Shown in pieces: positions 17,964 through 25,814 of a stretch of DNA of 64,000 nucleotides (its first letter is position 1; each line of letters starts with the position of its first letter). The notes beneath the pieces are model-generated. The model was given only the letters and a program-made list of their open reading frames with translations, had not been told where the DNA came from and searched no databases. The translations under genes and the position numbers were made by a program. Source of the DNA: Dokdonia sp. Hel_I_53 (lineage in GTDB: Bacteria; Bacteroidota; Bacteroidia; Flavobacteriales; Flavobacteriaceae); contig NZ_VISL01000001.1 in assembly GCF_007827465.1 (NCBI RefSeq), forward strand, positions 1,445,001 to 1,509,000. The letters run 5' to 3'.

Positions 17964-18536
17964 ATGAAAACTATTAAACAATTTATGTATTGTGCTTTTG
18001 TAGCATTATCTATTTTTTGTATCTCTTGTGAAGCTGAAGATGGTACTGATGGGGTTGACGGCCAGCAGGGAGTGCCTGGTCAGGATGGAGAAGATGGTAA
18101 TGCAAATGTATTATTAAGAACAGTAGATCCTTTCCCAGCTTGGACAGCGGGTTCCTATCTAGGAGCGCCAGCTAATACTGTGGAAATTTCAGAACCACTA
18201 TTAACTGGAGATATTCTCAACACATCCCTCGTACTAGTTTATTTTCAACTATTTAATCAGCCCACTTGGTATCCAATGACTTTGAATTACATAGAAAACG
18301 ACGGTAGCGATCAAGTTATCACCTTTACTTATGAAGAAAATAAAATAGACATCTATGCAATGCAATCTGGTTCTGTACTAGACGCCGACATAACAAAGGT
18401 GAGATATTTTATCATCCCTGCGATGGATGCTGGTAGAAGTGCAAATAATTCAGAAAAAAATATTGGCGCATTAAAAGATGCAGGTGTAGATATCTCAAAT
18501 ATATACGAAGTAATGAATTATTTTAATATAGACTAA
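17964..18536 (+). CDS. collagen-like-repeat lipoprotein (copy 2)
   Basis: 190 aa from ATG 17964. An upstream in-frame ATG at 17895 would add 23 residues before the signal peptide and is rejected, because the lipoprotein signal (MKTIKQFMYCAFVALSIF, lipobox CISC) starts at 17964. After Cys come EAEDGTDGVDGQQGVPGQ and DGEDGNANV, the same Gly-X-Y linker as copy 1, then a divergent beta domain. A stem-loop terminator follows, closing the cluster. Confidence 0.78.
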   Translation: MKTIKQFMYCAFVALSIFCISCEAEDGTDGVDGQQGVPGQDGEDGNANVLLRTVDPFPAWTAGSYLGAPANTVEISEPLLTGDILNTSLVLVYFQLFNQPTWYPMTLNYIENDGSDQVITFTYEENKIDIYAMQSGSVLDADITKVRYFIIPAMDAGRSANNSEKNIGALKDAGVDISNIYEVMNYFNID

Positions 18537-18562
18537 ACTTAGAATTCTTGAATTAGCAAAGA

Positions 18563-18589
18563 GTCGGGATTTAAATCTCGGCTTTTTTT
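18563..18589 (+). terminator. rho-independent terminator
   Basis: GTCGGGATTT directly abuts AAATCTCGGC (18563-18582; the central bases must form the loop) and is followed by seven T. It closes the lipoprotein cluster and overlaps the 3' end of convergent lipB. Confidence 0.7.
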
Positions 18590-19287
18590 GTTACAAATTC
18601 TGCATCAAACAGCTGGGTAAAATGCTTAAGAAGTTTTTCCTTCACCTCAGCTTGATCTATGTGTGGCTTTGCCAGCTCTACATTGAGCGAAGTGACGGCC
18701 TTATCTTTAATCCCACACGGTATCATCAAGTCAAAATAACCCAGATCTGCATTTACATTTAACGCAAACCCGTGCATCGTCACCCAGCGACTGGCCCGCA
18801 CACCAAGTGCACAAATCTTACGTGCAAATGGCGTACCTACATCAAACCACACTCCAGTTTCACCAGGAGAACGTTCGGCTTTTAGGCCGTACTCGGCTAA
18901 GGTAAGGATGACCATTTCTTCCAGTAAACGTAGATATTTGTGAATGTCTGTAAAAAAATGATCGAGATCTAAAATAGGATACCCTACAATTTGACCGGGT
19001 CCGTGGTAGGTAATATCTCCACCACGATTGATTTTATAGAAAGTAGCATTCTTTTCGGCTAGCTCTTTTTCGCTGACAAGCAAATTAGACATATCCCCAC
19101 TTTTACCTAACGTAAACACGTGTGGATGCTCTACAAACAAGAAATGGTTTGTGGTTTCTAGCCCAGCATCTTCCCGTCTGTTCTTGATTTTTATATCGCG
19201 TGTAGCATCAAAAAGCTGCTGCTGGTAGTCCCAGGTTTCTTTATAATCCTTGTTACCAAGGTCCTCTAAAATGATTTTTCTATTCAC
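18571..19287 (-). CDS. lipB: octanoyl-[acyl-carrier-protein]:protein octanoyltransferase
   Basis: 238 aa from GTG 19287. LipB transfers the octanoyl group from ACP to lipoate-dependent enzymes, the first step of lipoate synthesis. NRGGDITYHGPGQIVGYPILDL is the family signature; ARKICALGVR carries the conserved Lys, and LMIPCGIKDKAVTSL the catalytic Cys. A longer frame can begin at a TTG (19305), but that stretch overlaps the -7-like TACCTTTG (19292-19299), so the GTG right after it is preferred; the mRNA would be nearly leaderless. It is convergent with the lipoprotein cluster. Confidence 0.93.
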   Translation of the reverse strand: MNRKIILEDLGNKDYKETWDYQQQLFDATRDIKIKNRREDAGLETTNHFLFVEHPHVFTLGKSGDMSNLLVSEKELAEKNATFYKINRGGDITYHGPGQIVGYPILDLDHFFTDIHKYLRLLEEMVILTLAEYGLKAERSPGETGVWFDVGTPFARKICALGVRASRWVTMHGFALNVNADLGYFDLMIPCGIKDKAVTSLNVELAKPHIDQAEVKEKLLKHFTQLFDAEFVTKKAEI

Positions 19288-19291
19288 GCCG

Positions 19292-19299
19292 CAAAGGTA
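19292..19299 (-). promoter_or_regulatory. -7 element of lipB
   Basis: Reverse-strand TACCTTTG, matching TAnnTTTG, five bases before the GTG start. No clear TTG is found at 17-21 bp upstream. It decides against the upstream TTG start. Confidence 0.5.
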
Positions 19300-19473
19300 A
19301 TACAATTAAGCCCTTTCCATGAAAATCTGCTGTTTCTAAACTATTTTACAACGGATAGTTCCACTTTAAATAGATAAATCAAATTCTATCTTTAAGATTT
19401 ACAAACTGACAATTGATTTGATGAGAATGCCTTTACTCTCAGGTACTATACACAAGAGAACCTACTATTAAGA

Positions 19474-19632
19474 TTACCGCTGCGGCTTATTTAAAATAAC
19501 TAATGCCGCAATTACCCCAGGCACCCAGCCACAAAGCCATAATAGAAACACGATAATAATGGACCCACAACCTCTGTCAAGAACCGCTAGGGGTGGGAAA
19601 AAGATGGCAAGCAAGACACGCCAGATACTCAT
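19474..19632 (-). CDS. YqaE/Pmp3 family small membrane protein
   Basis: 52 aa beginning MSIWRVLLAIFFPPLAVLDR. It has two membrane helices: LLAIFFPPLAVL, then SIIIVFLLWLCGWVPGVIAA. FFPPLAV and the CGWxPGxIxA pattern are diagnostic of the Pmp3/YqaE proteolipid family, linked to stress and membrane potential in other organisms. It sits alone between lipB and lysS on the reverse strand and is too short for ordinary gene finders. Confidence 0.9.
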   Translation of the reverse strand: MSIWRVLLAIFFPPLAVLDRGCGSIIIVFLLWLCGWVPGVIAALVILNKPQR

Positions 19633-19743
19633 AGATTTAAATTTTTATACTCGTATACATACGAGAATTGATGATTGATGTACCTATAGGTCTCAGATTA
19701 TTTATAATTGTTACAACCGTTTCATATCTCCATAAGCAGTTAC

Positions 19744-19751
19744 TATCTTTG
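19744..19751 (+). promoter_or_regulatory. -7 element upstream of lysS
   Basis: TATCTTTG matches TAnnTTTG, 60 bp before the lysS ATG. There is no clear TTG at the expected distance (TTC at 19721-19723, 20 bp away). It supports the internal ATG over the frame that opens at 19668. Confidence 0.45.
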
Positions 19752-19811
19752 CGGCTTCTTTGGCGCAGGGATGCACAAAGCTCATTACATAACATTATAA
19801 GGAATAACCGT

Positions 19812-21506
19812 ATGCAATTGTCAGAACAAGAACAAGTACGCCGTCAAAAACTAGCGCGCTTACGCGAAATAGGAATTAACCCCTACCCTGCAGATTTATA
19901 TCCAGTGAGTCACGCTTCCGCGAAAGCGAAACAAAACTACACAGAAGGGGAAAAAGTAGTGATGGCGGGACGTTTAATGTCACGACGCATACAAGGAAAT
20001 GCCTCTTTTGCCGAAATACAAGACGGTGAAGGGCGCATACAGGTATACTTTAATCGAGACGAGATTTGCACAGGCGAGGACAAGTCAAAATACAACGAGG
20101 TGTACAAAAAGCTACTTGATATAGGAGATTTTGTAGGAATTGAAGGTGAAATGTTTACCACAAAGGTGGGCGAGATTACGGTTTTAGTAAAAGACTTTAC
20201 CCTATTAAGTAAAGCCTTAAAACCCTTACCACAGCCACGTACAGATGAGGATGGAAAGGTACACGATGCCTTTACAGATCCAGAGTTGCGCTACCGCCGC
20301 CGTTATGTAGACCTTACCGTAAACCCACATGTAAAAGAGGTTTTCGTAAAACGTACGAAGCTCTTTAATGCCATGCGTGGTTTCTTTAATGATGCTGGCT
20401 ATTTTGAAGTAGAGACCCCTATCTTACAACCTATTGCCGGTGGTGCTGCTGCTAGACCTTTTGTAACGCACCACAATTCGTTAGATATGCCATTGTATAT
20501 GCGTATTGCTAACGAGTTGTATTTAAAACGACTTATTGTAGGTGGTTTTGAAGGGGTGTATGAGTTTTCAAAAAATTTCCGTAATGAAGGGATGGACCGT
20601 ACGCACAATCCAGAATTTACGGCAATGGAAATATATGTAGCCTACAAGGACTACAACTGGATGATGGACTTTTGTGAGCGCTTGCTAGAGCACTGTGCAC
20701 TTGCCGTAAATGGTACGACAGAAGCCACTTTTGGTGAGCACACGGTAGACTTTAAAGCACCGTATGCACGCGTGACTATGGCAGATAGTATCAAACATTT
20801 TACAGGCTTTGATATTTCTGGAAAAACAGAAGACGAGATACGCCAGGCAGCTCAAGAAATGGGCATTGAAGTAGATGCAACGATGGGGAAAGGAAAGCTC
20901 ATAGACGAAATCTTTGGCGAGAAGTGTGAGGGGAATTACATCCAGCCTACCTTTATTACAGACTATCCTAAAGAGATGAGCCCGCTGTGTAAAGAGCACC
21001 GTGACAACCCAGAACTTACGGAGCGTTTTGAGCTTATGGTTTGTGGTAAAGAAATCGCAAATGCGTACTCTGAACTTAACGACCCAATAGACCAGCGGGA
21101 ACGTTTTGAAGCGCAACTAGAACTGGCAAAACGTGGGGATGATGAAGCGACGGCTTCTATAGATTATGACTTCTTGCGCTCCCTAGAATATGGGATGCCT
21201 CCTACCTCTGGAATGGGAATAGGGATGGATCGCTTAATTATGTTTTTGACTAACAATCAGTCCATACAAGAAGTACTGTTCTTCCCACAGATGAAACCAG
21301 AGAAAAAGGCACTGGATCTTAATGTGAATGAAAAAACGATTTACGAGCTTCTTAAAAAAGAAAGCCCACAAGAACTAAATGCGCTCAAAGCTGCTGCTGG
21401 GTTGAGTAATAAAGCATGGGACAAAGGTGTAAAAGGCCTGACTAAACTAGGAGCTGCCAAAGTAAGCAAGACAGATGAAGGGTTGTTTATTACAATTACT
21501 GGCTAA
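19812..21506 (+). CDS. lysS: lysyl-tRNA synthetase (class II)
   Basis: 564 aa from ATG 19812. The frame is open from 19668, but the homologous start is MQLSEQEQVRRQKL and a promoter-like site lies between. It charges tRNA-Lys. An OB-fold anticodon domain (about 55-160) is followed by the class II core: motif 2 around FRNEGMDRTHNPEFT, and motif 3 in GMGIGMDRLIMFLT. It is about 60 residues longer than E. coli LysS owing to a C-terminal tail (KKALDLNVNEKTIYELLKKE onward), which I recall as usual in Bacteroidetes. A one-mismatch palindrome copy encodes ASAKA at residues 35-39. A strong terminator follows. Confidence 0.96.
   Translation: MQLSEQEQVRRQKLARLREIGINPYPADLYPVSHASAKAKQNYTEGEKVVMAGRLMSRRIQGNASFAEIQDGEGRIQVYFNRDEICTGEDKSKYNEVYKKLLDIGDFVGIEGEMFTTKVGEITVLVKDFTLLSKALKPLPQPRTDEDGKVHDAFTDPELRYRRRYVDLTVNPHVKEVFVKRTKLFNAMRGFFNDAGYFEVETPILQPIAGGAAARPFVTHHNSLDMPLYMRIANELYLKRLIVGGFEGVYEFSKNFRNEGMDRTHNPEFTAMEIYVAYKDYNWMMDFCERLLEHCALAVNGTTEATFGEHTVDFKAPYARVTMADSIKHFTGFDISGKTEDEIRQAAQEMGIEVDATMGKGKLIDEIFGEKCEGNYIQPTFITDYPKEMSPLCKEHRDNPELTERFELMVCGKEIANAYSELNDPIDQRERFEAQLELAKRGDDEATASIDYDFLRSLEYGMPPTSGMGIGMDRLIMFLTNNQSIQEVLFFPQMKPEKKALDLNVNEKTIYELLKKESPQELNALKAAAGLSNKAWDKGVKGLTKLGAAKVSKTDEGLFITITG
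19913..19928. repeat. iterated palindrome, one mismatch, in lysS
   Basis: CGCTTCCGCGAAAGCG, encoding ASAKA. Confidence 0.75.
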
Positions 21507-21532
21507 GAAAATAAATTTTACGATTGTTATAC

Positions 21533-21565
21533 AAGACCATCTCTTTATAGAGGTGGTCTTTTTTT
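21533..21565 (+). terminator. rho-independent terminator of lysS
   Basis: AAGACCATCTC (21533-21543) pairs with GAGGTGGTCTT (21550-21560), followed by TTTTT. It closes lysS and marks the left border of the accessory island. Confidence 0.85.
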
Positions 21566-21567
21566 AT

Positions 21568-21579
21568 GCTTTCGCGAAA
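21568..21579. repeat. iterated palindrome, partial
   Basis: GCTTTCGCGAAA after the lysS terminator; right arm incomplete. Confidence 0.55.
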
Positions 21580-21763
21580 TTAGAAATAGCCGCACAAAAC
21601 CGTTGCAAAAAATTAAAATGAAGCCAAAATACATTGTGGTTATAACCTATGCCTTCCTTTTTAGTCGCAAGAATTCTGCATTGATTTTATGAGGCACAAG
21701 TTTGAAAGCGCCCTATTGATCTTGCCGAAGTAAGCTATATACGTCCTATACGTTGACAAATAA

Positions 21764-21890
21764 GTATATATTTATACAAGTATTTAATAGACAACCAAAT
21801 ACAAGCCATCTAGCAAAGCTTGTGCTGAGCTTGTCGAAGTATGCCACACTCGCTTTATGTAGTGGGTTGTAGCAAGTAATAGCGAAAATC
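21764..21890. repeat. island repeat R1, copy 1
   Basis: It contains TATATATTTATACAA, AGCAAAGCTTGTGCTGAGC then TTGTCGAAG, TATGCCACACTCG and GGGTTGTAGCAAGT. It precedes the gene at 21959. The same blocks in the same order precede the gene at 22953 (copy 2). The remainder of 21567-21958 has no gene I can support. Confidence 0.7.
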
Positions 21891-21958
21891 ACCCAAACTT
21901 TAAAAATGTAATTTAAAATTCTAAATTTAGAAAACTAAAAAAGCAGATTTAAAAAAAT

Positions 21959-22390
21959 ATGAAAAACGTATTTTACTTTTTATTTTTAATAGTTGGAATT
22001 TCTACTTATGGTCAAAATACTTCTTTCGAAGATAAATATAAAGTAGAATTTAAATTTGTTCAAGAAGAGACTAAGGAAGTTTTACTTGGATCAATAATTG
22101 AAATATTTTCTGGAAATGAGGGAATTGATGTCGGAATTTCAGACTTTTCCGGAAATATAAATTTCTATCTCAAAAAAAGAAAAATAAAGCATAATAAAAT
22201 TAAGATAAAAGTTTACGGAATTAAATGTATGGTACATGAGCAAAAACTCATTTTAAAGAATAATTTAAAAAAAACTGTTTTCTTGAAATATGGAGAAACT
22301 GAATACACTAATCGTAAAAAATTAGGAGAGTTTATTAAAAAATTGAATTTCGCCGAACCTGACCCTTTTTTGTGTGGAACAATAGATTGA
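21959..22390 (+). CDS. small secreted protein, unknown
   Basis: 143 aa, AT-rich. Signal peptide about 1-18 (ending TYGQ). The mature part (VEFKFVQEETKEVLLGSII, then DFSGNINFYLKKRKIKHNKI) resembles a carboxypeptidase-regulatory-like Ig domain, the type often found at the start of TonB receptors, but here it stands alone. I do not recognise a family. It is the first gene of a two-unit repeat-gene-repeat array and is probably horizontally acquired, judging from its low GC and surroundings. Confidence 0.7.
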   Translation: MKNVFYFLFLIVGISTYGQNTSFEDKYKVEFKFVQEETKEVLLGSIIEIFSGNEGIDVGISDFSGNINFYLKKRKIKHNKIKIKVYGIKCMVHEQKLILKNNLKKTVFLKYGETEYTNRKKLGEFIKKLNFAEPDPFLCGTID

Positions 22391-22520
22391 AAAATCTATT
22401 ACTTGCAACTCCGTATAAAATTAATTGCTGGTTTAAGCCAGTTTACGAAAGTCCTCGCGGACTTTCTATCTGTAATTTATTTAATGCTAAATCAAAGGCA
22501 GTAATCATATATTAAAACGT

Positions 22521-22790
22521 GGCAGTCTATTTGGTTTGAGGGCTCGGATACTTATAAAAGTAAATATTTATCGAAGTGTTATAGCACAAAAGCTCTTTGC
22601 CGCTTTCTCCTATGGCTCCGCTCGAAATTCATTATAATCTAAATTAATACATACAAGGTAGAGTCTCTGGCTTTGTCCAAACTCGAGGTATACATCAGAA
22701 GCAGATTTTATAGCTCTAGTATCATTCTATTACTAGCATCATCCTCTCCGTCGTACCTCTCTCCTCGGTGATGGGATTCATTGGATGCAG
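22521..22790. repeat. island repeat R2, copy 1 (about 270 bp)
   Basis: It shares about 90 percent identity by eye with 23703-23971. Shared blocks: TTTATCGAAGTGT, ATAGCACAAAAGCTC, CCTATGGCTCCGCTCGAAAT, TCATTATAATCTAA, ACGGTAGAGTCTCT-like, and TCCTCGGTGATGGGATTC. Both copies encode the same reverse-strand peptide ending GERYDGEDDASNRMILEL and stop. It lies downstream of the first island gene. Confidence 0.85.
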
Positions 22791-22822
22791 CTTTGAAAGT
22801 TCTTTGTGCGGCTAACAGATTC

Positions 22823-22950
22823 ACAAATAGCTGTATATTTATACAAAACAAATACAGACCACACGAAAAGCAAATTAGCAAAGCTTGTGCTGAGCCTGTC
22901 GAAGCATGCTGCACTCGATTTTTGCAATAGCCAGTTGGTCACAAGTTAAG
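22823..22950. repeat. island repeat R1, copy 2
   Basis: CTGTATATTTATACAA, TTAGCAAAGCTTGTGCTGAG then CCTGTCGAAG, CATGCTGCACTCG and AGTTGGTCACAAGT run up to the ATG of the 214-aa gene. It matches copy 1 (21764-21890) block by block with small indels. Confidence 0.7.
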
Positions 22951-22952
22951 AA

Positions 22953-23597
22953 ATGAACAAATACGACAAAATTGGAATAATATTATTATTAATTGGAGTT
23001 GCGTTATATTTTGTACAATTTGGATATTTAATTGGTTTTCCTATTTATCTTATTGGAATTTTTATACTTCTTTTAGGAAATTTAAAAATTAAACATAAAC
23101 TATTATGGATTCTTGCGCCTGCAGTCCTATTATTCTCATACATTAATTTAGCGTCACCACTTTTTTCTGTTAATAATAAGGTGGATTTAATTATTCCAGA
23201 TGATTTTCGGGGAAATGCTATAATTATTGACAATACTGATTTTGGACAAAATCTTTCCCTTAATCAAATTATATTTGATGAAAATGGAATTGCTTTTTAC
23301 CCAACCGATTTGGAATTAGGCATTTCTAAATTTAGAGTTTACACTAAACAAAAAAATGGAGAATTGAAAAGGATTTTATGGAGTTTCGAAAGCTCTGACA
23401 AAGTAACAATCCTTGGCTATGGAAAAAGCAGTTTTAAAAAAAATATAGATTCAGAAATTAAGTATGTACCATATGATTATGTCCAAATTGGAGAAAATTT
23501 TGTTGATCAAAATAATTCTGAAAAAAGATGTGAACTCATTGAACTTATTAAAAAAGGAGAATTAAAAACCGTGTACAACAATTGCTATAGGCAATAG
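22953..23597 (+). CDS. small membrane protein, unknown
   Basis: 214 aa, AT-rich. Two or three N-terminal membrane helices (IGIILLLIGVALYFVQFGYL, then IYLIGIFILLLGNL and LLWILAPAVLLFSYI) are followed by a soluble domain of about 140 residues (KVDLIIPDDFRGNAIIIDN onward) with a GYGKSSFKKN loop. I do not recognise a family. It is the second gene of the repeat-gene-repeat array; R1 copy 2 runs up to its start codon and R2 copy 2 follows. Confidence 0.7.
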   Translation: MNKYDKIGIILLLIGVALYFVQFGYLIGFPIYLIGIFILLLGNLKIKHKLLWILAPAVLLFSYINLASPLFSVNNKVDLIIPDDFRGNAIIIDNTDFGQNLSLNQIIFDENGIAFYPTDLELGISKFRVYTKQKNGELKRILWSFESSDKVTILGYGKSSFKKNIDSEIKYVPYDYVQIGENFVDQNNSEKRCELIELIKKGELKTVYNNCYRQ

Positions 23598-23702
23598 CTC
23601 GAGTTCGGGATTGAAAAGCAAAAGTTCGGATTTATTTGTTAAATTAACTGAATAAAATAAAAATAAAGGCTTTCCTGTCCCTAATGTCTGTAGCAGAGCC
23701 GT

Positions 23703-23971
23703 AGCAGTCTGATTGTCTGAAGGGCTCGCCTATTTATAAAAGTATATATTTATCGAAGTGTAATAGCACAAAAGCTCGTTGCCGCTTTATCCTATGGCTC
23801 CGCTCGAAATTCATTATAATCTAACTTAATACATACACGGTAGAGTCTCTTTCTTTGTCCAAAGTCGAGGTATACATCAAAGCAGTTTTTATAACTCTTG
23901 TATCATTCTATCACTAGCATCAACCTCTCCGTCGTACCTTTCTCCTCGGTGATGGGATTCGTCGGAGGCAG
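23703..23971. repeat. island repeat R2, copy 2 (about 270 bp)
   Basis: Second copy of the 22521-22790 element, offset by about 1182 bp. On the reverse strand it encodes GERYDGEVDASDRMIQEL and stop. Several nucleotide differences from copy 1 alter only a few residues. No gene is seen between here and 24288. Confidence 0.85.
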
Positions 23972-24275
23972 GGCTAAAAATGCCTTTAGGAATATAGCCT
24001 AATTATAAAAAAAGCGAAATAAAGTTGCGACTTGTGCAATCAAGGCGTATAGCAAATCAGGTTCATTTATAGCTATCTGTGGGGTATGTATGATACTAAA
24101 TGTAGTTTCACGATAATTATAAAACAGACAAATTTTCAATTAATCATATACTCGCAAATGAATTACACTCCACACACAGGGAGTGATATATATAAAACTA
24201 GTAGAAAAATTTAGTTTGATGTTAATTATTCTTTACAGATTTGTTAAACTGAACATACACCGTATAGCAGTATTT

Positions 24276-24283
24276 TACTTTTG
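24276..24283 (+). promoter_or_regulatory. -7 element upstream of PAP2 gene
   Basis: TACTTTTG (TAnnTTTG) ends six bases before the ATG. No TTG is found at the expected spacing. It suggests a nearly leaderless transcript. Confidence 0.35.
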
Positions 24284-24288
24284 CCCAC

Positions 24289-25107
24289 ATGAAAAACAGC
24301 ATTACACTCCTACTATTAGCATTTATTAGTATCAATTTATATTCACAAAGCACGAGTCCTTATACTTGGGATTGGAACAAAGATGGATATGTACTAGGAT
24401 CTGCATTAGGAGGAACTGCAGCCGGATTCTTAATGATTCAAAATAAAGAAGGATTCACAGAACAAGAAGTGGCAGATTTTCAGAATACTATCGATAATAT
24501 CAATTTTATAGATCGTTGGGCAGCAGGTAATGACGATGAGAGTGCAAATGGTCCAAGTGATGCATTTTTCTATTCCTCATTTGCAGCACCTTTTGTTTTA
24601 CTGTTAGATGATGAAGTAAACGATCATACGGGACAGGTAATGGGAATGTACGTTGAGAGTATGGCAGTTACTGGCGCATTATTTACCATTTCTGCAGGAC
24701 TTACTAACAGAGCGAGACCATATGTTTATAGTGAAGAGCACCCTTTAAAGGAACAGCTAGGTACTAGTGCTACAAGGTCATTTTTCTCCGGTCATGTGGC
24801 AGCCACGGCGACAGCAACTTTTTTTACAGCAAAAGTGTATAGTGACTTTAATCCAGATTCTCCAGCCATACCTTACATATGGGCAGGAGCAGCGATCATA
24901 CCTGCGGCAGTAGCTTATTACAGATTAGAAGCAGGACAACATTTTCCCACAGATTTAGCTATTGGCTATGCTGTTGGAGCGCTTTCTGGATATTTTATTC
25001 CAGAATTACATAAAACCGAAAAGTCAAACCTCAACGTCGCTGTCATTCAAGATCGTGATTACTTTGGTGAGCAATTTAAAGGCGTTTCCATAAGCTACGG
25101 TTTCTAG
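24289..25107 (+). CDS. PAP2-superfamily phosphatase
   Basis: 272 aa with a signal peptide (ending LYSQ). The three phosphatase motifs are present in order: NRARPY, SFFSGHVA (core SGH) and YYRLEAGQHFPTDLAIGYAV (R-x5-H-x3-D). Acid phosphatases of this class dephosphorylate lipid phosphates such as undecaprenyl or phosphatidyl-glycerol phosphates, usually on the outer face of the membrane. Here the hydrophobic helices around SGH suggest a membrane-associated protein. The substrate is not predictable. It stands alone after the accessory island. Confidence 0.87.
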   Translation: MKNSITLLLLAFISINLYSQSTSPYTWDWNKDGYVLGSALGGTAAGFLMIQNKEGFTEQEVADFQNTIDNINFIDRWAAGNDDESANGPSDAFFYSSFAAPFVLLLDDEVNDHTGQVMGMYVESMAVTGALFTISAGLTNRARPYVYSEEHPLKEQLGTSATRSFFSGHVAATATATFFTAKVYSDFNPDSPAIPYIWAGAAIIPAAVAYYRLEAGQHFPTDLAIGYAVGALSGYFIPELHKTEKSNLNVAVIQDRDYFGEQFKGVSISYGF

Positions 25108-25161
25108 ATTCATTTATTTAAGATCAGGAAAACCTACTTATAAAATAAAAATCTTCAATTA

Positions 25162-25177
25162 CGCTTTCGCGAAAGCG
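25162..25177. repeat. iterated palindrome, exact 16 bp
   Basis: Intergenic after the PAP2 gene. Symmetry extends to ACGCTTTCGCGAAAGCGT here. Confidence 0.92.
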
Positions 25178-25292
25178 TACACCTCATTGATTTCAACTAT
25201 TTCTATAACTCTATAATTAATTTTAGAGCTTCATTTAAACCATTTTAAAATTGTCACGTCCTATTAATGTTCACAATTAAAAAATGATACAA

Positions 25293-25727
25293 ATGAAAAA
25301 GGTACTAATGGCAGCAGCACTTTTTACAGCAATCACTGTAAGTGCACAACAAAATGGAAATAGAGATTTTGCAAAAGATCTAAGCGTTGAAGAAATGGCC
25401 ACTCTGAAAACTAAGAAAATGACTTTGGCACTTGCTTTAGATGAAAAGCAGTCTGATAAAGTGTACAAACTAGTTCTTAATCAGGTTAAGGATCGTAAAG
25501 AAATGATGGCTGCTCGCAAAGCGCAAGGTGAAAAACCTACCTTTAATAAAGAGGAAAAACTGGCGCGAATGAATGCGCGATTAGATAAACGCATCGCGAT
25601 TCAAAAGCAAATGAAATCGATTCTTACCGAAGCTCAGTTTGAAGAATTTAAAAAACTAGAAAAACACAACCGTAAACGAGGACACAAAAGAGGTGACAGA
25701 ACAAAAAAACGTCACAGCCGAAAATAA
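25293..25727 (+). CDS. periplasmic Spy/DUF4890-like helical protein
   Basis: 144 aa from ATG 25293 (ATG 25284 gives MIQ more). Signal peptide ending VSAQ. The mature protein is helical and highly charged (KKMTLALALDEKQSDKVYKL, ARMNARLDKRIAIQKQMKSI, LTEAQFEEFKKLEKH) with a Lys/Arg/His-rich tail. L-x-L-x4-Q and LTxxQ spacing recalls Spy/CpxP-like or DUF4890 proteins of Bacteroidetes. It is probably a periplasmic stress chaperone-like protein (inference). A terminator follows. Confidence 0.65.
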   Translation: MKKVLMAAALFTAITVSAQQNGNRDFAKDLSVEEMATLKTKKMTLALALDEKQSDKVYKLVLNQVKDRKEMMAARKAQGEKPTFNKEEKLARMNARLDKRIAIQKQMKSILTEAQFEEFKKLEKHNRKRGHKRGDRTKKRHSRK

Positions 25728-25763
25728 TACCGCATACCGTTATTTGAATTAGCTACAAATGAC

Positions 25764-25795
25764 AATGGCTCCTCTAATCAAGGAGCCATTTTTTT
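25764..25795 (+). terminator. rho-independent terminator
   Basis: AATGGCTCCT (25764-25773), a 7-nt loop, AGGAGCCATT and a T-run. It closes the Spy-like gene; hemL is convergent. Confidence 0.85.
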
Positions 25796-25814
25796 GTGTA
25801 AAACAAATTGCTTT

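Noticed and set aside
22708-22914. 68-codon reverse frame in the accessory island as a gene
   Set aside because: It spans the junction of R1 copy 2 and R2 copy 1 and has no promoter or signal; only its R2-encoded tail is noteworthy and is reported as a finding.
21764-23971. Classical integron or insertion sequence
   Set aside because: No integrase, transposase, terminal inverted repeats or clear target duplications are visible; only cassette-like repetition.
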